Of a DNA stretch of 64,000 nt, positions 1 to 8,340 are shown in pieces. Every line of letters begins with the position of its first letter. Position 1 is the first letter of the stretch. Source of the DNA: Pithys albifrons albifrons (Eukaryota > Chordata > Aves > Passeriformes > Thamnophilidae); assembly GCF_047495875.1 (NCBI RefSeq), contig NC_092497.1, positions 33,239,375 to 33,303,374 of the forward strand, read 5' to 3'. The notes beneath the pieces were generated by a model. The model searched no databases and was not told where the DNA came from. It saw nothing but the letters and a program-made list of their open reading frames with translations. A program made the position numbers and the translations under genes.

Positions 1-1990
1 TTAGGAGGAGGAAATCAAATCCAAAATATAACTTTATTATCCAAGGGAATATTTTAGCTGATATTGTTATGGATATTATCCCATAAATAATAGCTCTCTG
101 AATAAGATCCAGGTTTATAAATGTCTTCAGTGAAGTCAATATTACAATAGTTTGAGGAATTTTGGAATTATAATGGATATCTAAAAGTATCTCTGTTTGA
201 GAAACTTTGGGCTAATTCAGTTATATGGAAGAGTGGCCGCTCTGTAAATAATCCATAGGATTCAGCACAGGAAAGATCCTCCTGGGCTATTGTTCTGTGT
301 ATTCTACTGTTTCAAACAGAGTATTATAAAACTCAATGCTCTGACATTTTGCAATGCAAACTTTCTTCTACTGTACTGAGCAAATTCATAGGCAGATACA
401 TGTTTGTGTGTGTGCCACCTAAGCCCCACTCTATTAGTCTCCTCTCAGATAGTACCTTTCTGTTCCCTTTATATTCATTCCAGTCCCCAATTTATCAGTG
501 AAGATATTACTTAATAGTACAAGCATGTGTCCATGATCATTATTAAAAATATTTTAAATAGGCTTCACCAGTTTCTTGTGCTGTGATTTTAATAGCTTTC
601 ATAACTTCACATAGAATGTGTCATTCAAATTATTCTAGTATCACATCAACAGTCTTCACATCAGCATACTAAGGGTCCACAGTAATTCTGCTACTGATTA
701 CAGCTTCTCTTTTTTGTCTCATTGGATTAAAGTTTATTGTAAAAATATTGATAGCTAGAAACATTTCTTTGCACTTGCTGTTATAGGCTTTAATTCTGTT
801 TATCCTTTTGGATCCAGTCTTTAAAGTAATCCAAACATTCTTATGTTCTATTAAAATGGCTATCTCAACCTTCAGCATTAAGACTCATCACTGAGAAGCT
901 TCTTTGAGCAAATATCTGCTATTTCAGCATCACTGCTTAGGTAAGTTATTTCTAGGTCATCTACTAAAGTCCATTTTTCTAATTTCATTGACAATTTTCC
1001 TTGTGATGTTATTTTAAATGCTTAACCAAACCTAAGTAGCTTATATTGACTGAAATACTGTTGTCTATATAACAAGGCATCAAAACAAAGTATCAGGTTA
1101 ATTTAGCACAATTTTGCTATATAATTTATGTAACAGTTTACCTTCCCTTCTCCCTCAAAGTCCTTAATCAACTTTTCTTCAAGATTTGCATAAAAGTTCC
1201 AAAGAGTTTTGAGATCAGGCTAACGGCCTTCTATGTCTCTGGATCTTTTCTTTCTCTTCTCTTAACCACAAACATTTCATGGCCTTTTCCAGGTGCATTA
1301 TTCTGTCTGCTTAGCTTAGTCAAAATAATCTGTAATTTGACAGTCATAAGGTACTTATTCAAGATGCAGGGTTGTAGCTTTAAATGTGCTCATCCCTGAA
1401 TGCAATAAACCCCTTGAGATTTTCTTCTAATTTTCTTCTCATTCAGTCACAGTTTATTTGCTCTTTTACATTCTGTCATTTTACTAAAAAGTTAAAACAA
1501 TTTTAATGTATTTTATATAAATACAATTATATAAATATATATTTTTTATTTTATATTTAACTCAGGCATTTTTAATACGGTTTCTTGGTCTTTTAGAATG
1601 AACTATTAATCTCTACCATGTCTTTCCCACATAACACCATTTGCCTGAAGATGTTACTTTTGTATGTATGTTTTCAAAACTTGTATGAGTTCCACTTTCT
1701 CAATTCCTTCCTCCAAGTCTTGAATTTTGACACATGACCTTCTTTTCTGCTTTTCTTTTTCCCCAATGTTTTTTTATTGGCTCTTTTCAGTATTAAAATT
1801 TTCCTATGCCACTTATGCCAAGTGATCAGTCTTCTGGAGATCTAGACTCCTTTCCTACACTTCCTGGTTTTCTTGCTTGGGAGACAAATGGAATATATTT
1901 TTTCAGAGTCAGCTTAAATAAATGATTACTTAATTTTACATCCAAATATATACTCATTAGTTATAATTAGATAATGCTATGAAGTAGAAC
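1..1990. other. AT-rich intergenic DNA, no gene seen
   Basis: No convincing coding exon, RNA gene or recognisable repeat was seen. The sequence is AT-rich with short random frames only, typical of avian intergenic or long-intron DNA. An unrecognised old repeat cannot be excluded. Confidence 0.6.
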
Positions 1991-1994
1991 AATA

Positions 1995-2139
1995 ATAATG
2001 AGTTTTGGATGTGTAAGCCACTGTGCTGCTAGAAAGTTATGACCTCACCATTTCTGAAACTTGCTGGGATGAATTTCATGAGTGGAATGTGACTATCAAT
2101 GGCTACAGGCTGTTCAGAAGAGGAGTTGTCCTATACATC
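1995..2139 (+). mobile_element. CR1 LINE, segment 1 (endonuclease region)
   Basis: In translation this stretch reads like part of the CR1 ORF2 apurinic endonuclease, around a block close to NGYRLFRR near 2097-2120. The reading continues straight across the ERV-A insertion: the codons for LYI end at 2139 and the K-R-W-I-E-C-E-E block resumes at 8970. CR1 is the main avian LINE. This is a decayed copy, 5'-truncated at an uncertain point. The left boundary is approximate. Confidence 0.75.
2135..2139. repeat. Target-site duplication of ERV-A (acatc), left copy
   Basis: The five bases acatc precede the TG of the 5' LTR and recur at 8970-8974 after the CA of the 3' LTR. The match marks one clean integration. 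Five base pairs is usual for class III (and many class I) elements. Confidence 0.95.
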
Positions 2140-2768
2140 TGTCCTAGTTCAGCAGGAGGGACCAGCTAACCCTGTGTGGGGGTGATCAAAGCTGTGTATT
2201 CTACCCCCTCTATTCATTCCCCAAGGACAATGGGCCATTAGCAGCAGCTGCCCAGGGAGCCATTATCACCTTCACACCCAGCCTGAGGGGGGCGGAGCTG
2301 CTAATGGGCCATCAACAGCTCAACACCCCCTGGCTCCCAGAGTCAATCACCCATTGTGTGAGTCCCCGCCCAGGGGGACGGACTGAGTGCTCCCTGAGGG
2401 TACATAAGTGGTGGGTAAGAAGACCTCGGGTACTTCTCGTCGGATCCAGAGCAGCAGCAGGACCTCGACAGCAGGAGATCACCGCTCTCGCCCAGACCAC
2501 AGCCCTCGCCTGCACCAACAGGTTTTTCTTTTCCTTTTGCTCTGGACTTGGGGGAGCCACAGGGGTCTCAGCACAAGGGCAAACAAACCCCCTTGGGTTT
2601 GTGCCCCAGGACACTGGGTTATACTGCTGGGGTATTGTGAGTTGAAAGCAATTTCCCTTGTGTGTCAGTGTTGTTATAATAATATTATTATTAAATTTTA
2701 GCTCTGACTTATAATCTCTCTCGTGGTGAGTTCATTTTCCCTTGCTGGTTCACCTTCAAACCAGCACA
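2140..2768 (+). repeat. ERV-A 5' LTR
   Basis: Starts tgtcctag and ends ccagcaca. A weak TATA-like element (tacataag, 2401-2408) and a polyadenylation signal ATTAAA (2690-2695) are visible. It matches the 3' LTR at 8341-8969 almost completely. Compared with the older family members at 16961, 28624 and 39669 it lacks a block upstream of the promoter region. Confidence 0.95.
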
Positions 2769-2773
2769 TCTTT

Positions 2774-2791
2774 TGGCGCCCAACGTGGGGC
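2774..2791 (+). other. ERV-A primer-binding site, tRNA-Lys type
   Basis: TGGCGCCCAACGTGGGGC is complementary to the 3' end of the major tRNA-Lys(CUU), the primer used by foamy viruses and Mason-Pfizer-type viruses. It lies 5 bases after the LTR. This is where minus-strand DNA synthesis would start. Confidence 0.95.
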
Positions 2792-2856
2792 ACGAGAGAG
2801 AAGTCAGAACTACAATTTCATTTTGTGTATTTGGGTACAGAAACTCCCTGACTACC

Positions 2857-5052
2857 ATGTTGCTTGATGTATTCATGTGGATGGTGTATCTGGGCCTGTT
2901 CATATTTCGACACATGGGGAACCATGTGCCTGTTTTGATGCTCTCTTTAATACCAGGGAGAAGGATCAAAATTGCTTTATTAATATACTATGTTTATGTT
3001 GTCATAACATCAGAAGCAATGAATTTCATTGTGAATGTATATTCAGTCTGGTGTGCCTGTCCTGGTTTGGGTTGTTACCTCTGGGGTCTCATTAAAAATA
3101 GCACCCAGACTGTGGGGAAAACAGGCGGAGATGGTTACTTCCACCTTTTCACCTCTGCTACAACAATCATTGAAAATATTGAGCTTCCTTTTGATGTTAG
3201 GGACAGCATAATCCTACTGTTAGTGCTGTTAGTGTTGCTTTGTCTCCTCTGTACTGTATACACCATGTTTAGGGTCAGAACTGGGCTCTCTAAGGAGACT
3301 TGCTGGAGGCCTGCCCTGGGAGCGGATGATGTTGAGTGGCACGGGAAGTGGGAAGATATGGGCCAGTATTTGGAGACCTTCTCTCCTCAAATGATCTGGA
3401 AATTCACCCCGGAACAACTGCAGGACCCTGCCAAAATGCTAAGCTATGTGAAAGGAAGATGCTCTGGTAGTCCCAGAGATGTGCAGCTCACAGCAACCTG
3501 CTGGGCCCTGGCCACTGCCTACCGCACACTGCTTGGTGTGGTACAGCATCATCAGGAGGAGGAGAAAAGGAGCAAATCCACAGGCACCATGTCCACCCAG
3601 ACCATGACTGAGCCAGAGAGGAAGAGAGATACATCAACTAGCGCCATGTCCACCCAGACCATGACTGAGCCAGAGAGGAAGAGAGATACATCAACTAGCG
3701 CCATGTCCACCCAGACCATGACTGAGCCAGAGAGGAAGAGAGATACATCAACTAGCGCCATGTCCACCCAGACCATGACTGAGCCAGAGAGGAAGAGAGA
3801 TACATCAACTAGCGCCATGTCCACCCAGACCATGACTGAGCCAGAGAGGAAGAGAGATACATCAACTAGCGCCATGTCCACCCAGACCATGACTGAGCCA
3901 GAGAGGAAGAGAGATACATCAACCAGCACCATGTCCACACAAACCATGGAGGAGCCAGAAGGACAACAGAAACCGATAGCAGTTGCCCCTGTCCAGAAAA
4001 GAAAATCAAAGACCAAATCAGTTCGTATAGTGCATGACGAGGAAGAGTCAGGACCTTCATCTCAAGCAGAAGAAATGGAGCCAGAAATAATCACCCGGTC
4101 CCTATCCCTGGGAGAGCTGCGTGAGCTCCGGAGAGAGTTCACACGACAGGCAAATGAGTCCATCTTGACCTGGCTACTTCGAATCTGGGATGCTGCAGCC
4201 AATGATACCATTCTAGATGGGAGTGAGGCAAGGCAGCTGGGATCCCTGTCTCGAGATGTTGTCATTGATCAGGGCATTGGAAAGAGACAGGAAACTCTCA
4301 GCCTCTGGCGGCGACTGTTGTCAAGCGTGAGGGAGAGATATCTTTGTAAGGAGGACCTCCACGTACAGCAAGGACAGTGGAACACGATGGAACAAGGTAT
4401 CCGGTGCTTAAGGGAATTAGCCGTACTGGAGATAATCTTTTCAGAGGATGAGAGATTCCCTAAAAGTCCAGATGGTGTCCAGTGCACATCTCAGATGTGG
4501 TTAAAATTTGCACGACTTGGGCCAGAAATGTATTCTCGCTACCTTGCAACATTGCAGTGGAGAGAGGGAGAAGACAAGGTGGGTGCACTGGTCAGCAAAC
4601 TCAGGATTTATGAAGACACTGTCACTGCTCCATTACGAGCCCATGTCTCAGCTGTGGAAACAAAACTGGCTGAACTGGAAGAGAAGATTAAGGAAGGACT
4701 CTTCCATATCTCTCCAGAACAAACAAGAGTCTCCGCCATCAGAAGCAGGCGTCTTCCAGCTAAGGAGAAAGGGTACACTCCACGCGGCAATCTGTGGTTT
4801 TACCTCCATGAGCATGGAGAAGATATGAGAAAGTGGGATGGGAAACCCACCTCTTCCTTAGCAGCTCGGGTACGTGAATTGCAAAGAGGCACAACTAACA
4901 CAGGGAATTCTTCAAGGTTGAAGGCTGCTCCGGTCTCTCATGGGCAAGGCTCCAGACAGTATAGGAATGATGATGTTATGCCCGATCCTCTTGAAGGAAC
5001 CTCCCGGTCATATTCACAGGGAGAGCGCAGTGAATACCATGACCAGAACTAG
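2857..5052 (+). CDS. gag: ERV-A Gag with N-terminal membrane segments
   Basis: A 731-residue frame ending at TAG 5050-5052. I take ATG 2857 as the start: the frame is open upstream to the primer site but has no earlier ATG, and the same ATG opens the gag of ERV-C and of fragment ERV-D. Residues 1-17, about 24-33, about 39-52 and about 57-79 are hydrophobic, and 118-138 is a strong leucine/valine transmembrane segment. A six-fold 19-residue repeat follows (about 245-358), then a basic KRKSKTKS patch. A capsid-like helical domain spans about 408-620 and shares the block ARQLGSLSRDVVID with other ERVL-type Gags, with a coiled coil near 590-615. No CCHC zinc knuckle is present. Gag would package the RNA; the membrane region suggests assembly on an internal membrane (inference). 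The frame continues past the TAG into pro-pol. Confidence 0.85.
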   Translation: MLLDVFMWMVYLGLFIFRHMGNHVPVLMLSLIPGRRIKIALLIYYVYVVITSEAMNFIVNVYSVWCACPGLGCYLWGLIKNSTQTVGKTGGDGYFHLFTSATTIIENIELPFDVRDSIILLLVLLVLLCLLCTVYTMFRVRTGLSKETCWRPALGADDVEWHGKWEDMGQYLETFSPQMIWKFTPEQLQDPAKMLSYVKGRCSGSPRDVQLTATCWALATAYRTLLGVVQHHQEEEKRSKSTGTMSTQTMTEPERKRDTSTSAMSTQTMTEPERKRDTSTSAMSTQTMTEPERKRDTSTSAMSTQTMTEPERKRDTSTSAMSTQTMTEPERKRDTSTSAMSTQTMTEPERKRDTSTSTMSTQTMEEPEGQQKPIAVAPVQKRKSKTKSVRIVHDEEESGPSSQAEEMEPEIITRSLSLGELRELRREFTRQANESILTWLLRIWDAAANDTILDGSEARQLGSLSRDVVIDQGIGKRQETLSLWRRLLSSVRERYLCKEDLHVQQGQWNTMEQGIRCLRELAVLEIIFSEDERFPKSPDGVQCTSQMWLKFARLGPEMYSRYLATLQWREGEDKVGALVSKLRIYEDTVTAPLRAHVSAVETKLAELEEKIKEGLFHISPEQTRVSAIRSRRLPAKEKGYTPRGNLWFYLHEHGEDMRKWDGKPTSSLAARVRELQRGTTNTGNSSRLKAAPVSHGQGSRQYRNDDVMPDPLEGTSRSYSQGERSEYHDQN
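3589..3930 (+). repeat. 57-bp tandem repeat, six units, inside ERV-A gag
   Basis: Six nearly identical in-frame 57-bp units (19 codons each, beginning MSTQTM and containing EPERKRDTSTS), with a partial seventh from 3931. The units are far more alike here than the four units of ERV-C (56539-56766), which points to recent expansion or homogenisation. It encodes a hydrophilic Ser/Thr-rich linker between the membrane part and the capsid part of Gag. Confidence 0.95.
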
Positions 5053-5127
5053 GGGGGCCCTGCCTCTAGCCAGGTAGAGGAGAGGGACAATCGGGTTTAT
5101 TGGACTGTGTGGATTCGGTGGCCTGGC
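5050..5127 (+). promoter_or_regulatory. Predicted UAG readthrough element (pseudoknot) between gag and pro-pol
   Basis: Gag ends in TAG followed by GGGGG. After a 10-base spacer comes a stem CCTCTA (5063-5068)/TAGAGG (5075-5080) around loop GCCAGG (5069-5074). The whole loop is complementary to CCTGGC at 5122-5127, giving an H-type pseudoknot. The downstream frame is the gag frame and is open. The layout resembles the gammaretroviral gag-pol readthrough signal. It is present unchanged in ERV-C, and in the diverged ERV-B with one change that keeps pairing as G-U. Function is inferred. Confidence 0.65.
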
Positions 5128-7362
5128 TCATCAGACCCACAGAAATACAAAGCTTTAGTGGACACTGGCGCACAATGCACGTTGATGCCATCAGGACACG
5201 TCGGGGCAGAATCCGTCTCTATTTCTGGGGTAACAGGGGGATCCCAACAGCTGACTGTACTGGAAGCTGAAGTCAGCTTGACTGGCAAGGAATGGCATAG
5301 ACACCCCATTGTGACTGGTCCAGAAGCCCCGTGTATCCTTGGCATAGACTACCTGAGGAATGGATATTTCAAAGACCCAAAGGGACTGCGTTGGGCCTTT
5401 GGCATAGCTGCTGTGGAGACAGAGGAAATCAGACAGCTGAGCACCTTGCCTGGCCTCTCAGAGGACCCTTCTGCTGTAGGACTGCTGAAAGTTGAAGAAC
5501 AATTGGTACCGCTGGCCACAGCCACAGTGCACCGTCGGCAATACCGCACTGACCAAGACTCTGTGACCCCCATACACAAGATGATTCGTGAGCTGGAGAG
5601 CCAAGGGGTGGTCAGCAAGACTCACTCACCCTTTAATAGCCCCATATGGCCAGTACGAAAGTCCAGTGGAGAGTGGAGGCTGACGGTGGATTACCGTGGC
5701 CTCAATGAGGTCACACCCCCTCTGAGTGCCGCTGTGCCGGACATGCTGGAGCTTCAGTATGAGCTGGAGTCCAAGGCAGCCAAGTGGTATGCCACCATCG
5801 ACATTGCCAATGCCTTTTTCTCCATTCCGTTGGCAGCAGAGTGCAGGCCGCAGTTCGCTTTCACCTGGAAGGGGGTGCAGTACACCTGGAATCGACTGCC
5901 CCAGGGGTGGAAACACAGTCCCACCATTTGCCATGGACTGATCCAGACTGCATTGGAAAAGGGTGAGGCTCCAGAACATCTACAGTACATCGATGACATC
6001 ATTGTATGGGGGAACACAGCAGGGGAGGTTTTTGAGAAAGGAAAGAAGATAATCCAGATTCTCCTAAGAGCTGGTTTTGCCATTAAACGAAGTAAGGTCA
6101 AGGGACCTGCTCAGGAAATTCAGTTCCTAGGAGTGAAGTGGCAAGACGGGCGTCGTCAGATTCCAACAGAGGTGATCAACAAAATAGCAGCTATGTCCCC
6201 ACCGACCAGCAAGAAGGAAACTCAGGCTTTCCTAGGTGCCGTGGGCTTTTGGAGGATGCATATCCCTGAGTACAGTCAAATTGTAAGCCCTCTCTACCTT
6301 GTGACACGGAAGAAAAATGATTTCCAGTGGGGCCCTGAACAGCAACAAGCCTTTGAGCAGATTAAACAGGAGATTACCCATGCAGTAGCCCTTGGGCCAG
6401 TCAGGACAGGACAGGATGTGAAGAATGTGCTCTACACTGCAGCCGGGGAGAATGGCCCATCCTGGAGCCTCTGGCAGAAAGTACCTGGGGAGACTCGAGG
6501 ACGACCGCTGGGATTCTGGAGTCGGGGATACAAAGGATCTGAGGCCAGCTACACCCCAACTGAGAAAGAGATCCTGGCAGCTTATGAAGGAGTTCGAGCT
6601 GCCTCAGAAGTGATTGGCACTGAGGCACAGCTCATCCTGGCACCCCGACTACCAGTGTTGGGCTGGATGTTCAAAGGAAAAGCTCCTTCTACCCATCACG
6701 CCACTGATGCCACATGGAGTAAGTGGATCGCTCTGATCACGCAGCGAACCCGGATAGGGAATCCTAATCGCCCTGGGATTTTGGAAATCATCACCAACTG
6801 GCCGGAAGGTGAGAGTTTCGGATTGTCCTCTGAAGAAGAAGAGGAGCAGGTGACACGAGCTGAGGAGGCCCCACCATATAACCAGCTACCAGAAGAGGAG
6901 AAGCGATATGCTCTCTTCACAGATGGCTCTTGCCGCATTGTAGGGACAAGCCGGAAATGGAAAGCAGCTGTATGGAGTCCTACACGTCGAGTTGCAGAAG
7001 CGACTGAAGGACAAGGTGGATCAAGTCAGGTTGCAGAGCTGAAAGCTGTTCAGCTGGCTTTGGATATCGCTGAACGAGAGAAGTGGCCAAGACTCTACCT
7101 TTACACTGACTCGTGGATGGTGGCCAATGCTCTGTGGGGATGGCTGGAGCGCTGGAGAAAGGCCGGCTGGCAGCGCAAAGGGAAACCCATCTGGGCGGCT
7201 GAGATGTGGCAGGACATCGCTGCCCGGGTAGAGAAGCTGAGTGTGAAGGTCCGTCACGTAGATGCTCATGTACCCAAGAGCCGGCCTAATGAGGAGCATG
7301 GTAACAACGAGCAGGTGGATCGAGCTGCCAAGATTGAAGTCTCTCAGGTAGATCTGGATTAG
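5053..7362 (+). CDS. pol: ERV-A Pro-Pol, first part: protease, reverse transcriptase, RNase H
   Basis: Same frame as gag, open from directly after the gag UAG. There is no ATG before the protease, so readthrough fits. The aspartic protease active site DTGA begins at 5161. RT follows, with the DYRGLNEV and LPQGW boxes and catalytic YIDD at 5986-5997. A tether/connection region precedes RNase H, whose TDGS block has its first catalytic Asp at 6922. The frame stops at TAG 7360-7362, where ERV-C has a Trp codon, so this is a single G-to-A nonsense change in an otherwise intact polyprotein. The enzyme would copy the element's RNA into DNA. The integrase continues in the same frame. Confidence 0.9.
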   Translation, partial: GGPASSQVEERDNRVYWTVWIRWPGSSDPQKYKALVDTGAQCTLMPSGHVGAESVSISGVTGGSQQLTVLEAEVSLTGKEWHRHPIVTGPEAPCILGIDYLRNGYFKDPKGLRWAFGIAAVETEEIRQLSTLPGLSEDPSAVGLLKVEEQLVPLATATVHRRQYRTDQDSVTPIHKMIRELESQGVVSKTHSPFNSPIWPVRKSSGEWRLTVDYRGLNEVTPPLSAAVPDMLELQYELESKAAKWYATIDIANAFFSIPLAAECRPQFAFTWKGVQYTWNRLPQGWKHSPTICHGLIQTALEKGEAPEHLQYIDDIIVWGNTAGEVFEKGKKIIQILLRAGFAIKRSKVKGPAQEIQFLGVKWQDGRRQIPTEVINKIAAMSPPTSKKETQAFLGAVGFWRMHIPEYSQIVSPLYLVTRKKNDFQWGPEQQQAFEQIKQEITHAVALGPVRTGQDVKNVLYTAAGENGPSWSLWQKVPGETRGRPLGFWSRGYKGSEASYTPTEKEILAAYEGVRAASEVIGTEAQLILAPRLPVLGWMFKGKAPSTHHATDATWSKWIALITQRTRIGNPNRPGILEIITNWPEGESFGLSSEEEEEQVTRAEEAPPYNQLPEEEKRYALFTDGSCRIVGTSRKWKAAVWSPTRRVAEATEGQGGSSQVAELKAVQLALDIAEREKWPRLYLYTDSWMVANALWGWLERWRKAGWQRKGKPIWAAEMWQDIAARVEKLSVKVRHVDAHVPKSRPNEEHGNNEQVDRAAKIEVSQVDLD

Positions 7363-8247
7363 CAGCATAAAGGTGAATTGTTTCTAGCCCGATGGGCCCA
7401 TGATGCCTCTGGTCATCAAGGCAGAGATGCGACATACAGATGGGCTCGTGACCGAGGGGTGGATCTAACCATGGACAGTGTCTCACAGGTTATCCACGAC
7501 TGTGACACATGTGCTGCCATCAAGCAGGCCAAGCGGGTGAAGCCTCTATGGTATGGTGGACGGTGGTCGAAATACAGGTATGGGGAAGCCTGGCAAGTTG
7601 ATTACATCACACTTCCCCAAACACGCCAAGGCAAGCGCTATGTGCTGACCATGGTAGAGGCAACCACTGGATGGCTGGAAACATACCCCGTATCTCACGC
7701 CACTGCCCGGAATACCATCCTGGGCCTTGAGAAACAAGTCCTGTGGAGACACGGCACCCCAGAGAGAATAAAGTCTGACAACGGCACCCACTTCAAGAAC
7801 AGCCTCATAGACACCTGGGCCAGAGAGCACGGCATTGAGTGGGTGTATCATATCCCCTACCATGCTCCAGCTGCCGGGAAAGTTGAGCGATGTAATGGAC
7901 TGCTGAAAACAACCTTGAAGGCGTTGGGTGGGGGAACTTTCAAACACTGGGAGCTGCATTTGGCAAAGGCCACCTGGTTGGTCAACACTCGGGGCTCCAT
8001 CAATCGAGCTGGCCCTGCCCAATCAGAACTCTTGAATACTGTAGATGGAGATAAAGTCCCTGTGGTCCATATGAGAGGTATGTTAGGAAAGACTGTTTGG
8101 GTTAGTCCCACCTCAAACAAAGGCAAACCCATCCGAGGGATTGTCTTTGCTCAAGGACCTGGTTGCACTTGGCGGGTAATGCAAAAAGATGGAGAAACAC
8201 GTTGTGTACCACAAGGGGACCTAATTTTGAGCGAGAAGAGTTTGTAA
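7363..8247 (+). CDS. pol: ERV-A integrase (3' part of pol, after the nonsense codon)
   Basis: Same frame as the RT part, cut off from it only by the TAG at 7360. An N-terminal HHCC zinc domain is visible (H...H in the HDASGHQ region, then CDTC). The catalytic triad is Asp 7600, Asp 7777 in SDNGTH and Glu 7885 in VERCNG, with 35 residues between the last two, so D,D(35)E is complete. A C-terminal domain with GKTVWVSP and the closing QGDLILSEKSL follows. It ends 93 bp before the 3' LTR, leaving no env or dUTPase frame. Integrase would insert the DNA copy with a 5-bp duplication, as seen at the element's ends. Confidence 0.9.
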   Translation, partial: QHKGELFLARWAHDASGHQGRDATYRWARDRGVDLTMDSVSQVIHDCDTCAAIKQAKRVKPLWYGGRWSKYRYGEAWQVDYITLPQTRQGKRYVLTMVEATTGWLETYPVSHATARNTILGLEKQVLWRHGTPERIKSDNGTHFKNSLIDTWAREHGIEWVYHIPYHAPAAGKVERCNGLLKTTLKALGGGTFKHWELHLAKATWLVNTRGSINRAGPAQSELLNTVDGDKVPVVHMRGMLGKTVWVSPTSNKGKPIRGIVFAQGPGCTWRVMQKDGETRCVPQGDLILSEKSL

Positions 8248-8340
8248 TGTTTCATTGCATATATGTATATATATATATGTATAGGTAAAAAGGGGATTAA
8301 TTTGGGAATGACTAGATGGAGTAGAATAAGGGGTGGATAA
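8248..8340 (+). other. ERV-A 3' untranslated tail and polypurine region
   Basis: A short (TA)-rich run is followed by purine-rich patches (aaaaagggga; gaataaggggtgg) ending directly at the 3' LTR. The second patch is the probable plus-strand primer. The same tail is nearly identical before the ERV-C 3' LTR, and its last bases also precede the ERV-B LTR. Confidence 0.6.

Noticed and set aside
2304..2645. Open frames of about 100 codons in the ERV-A LTR (also at 8505-8846 and in other LTRs)
   Set aside because: Present on both strands and in several frames of the GC-rich LTR. No domain, and not kept in the diverged LTRs.
3589..3930. CRISPR-like regular array
   Set aside because: Direct tandem units without spacers, in frame inside a retroviral gene of a bird.
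3552..4016. 154-codon open frame on the minus strand across the gag repeats
   Set aside because: It exists only because the 57-bp unit lacks stops on the opposite strand. The repeat inflates the frame, and it lies fully inside gag.
8248..8340. Hidden env or accessory gene in ERV-A
   Set aside because: Only 93 bp lie between the integrase stop and the 3' LTR, and there is no coding frame there.
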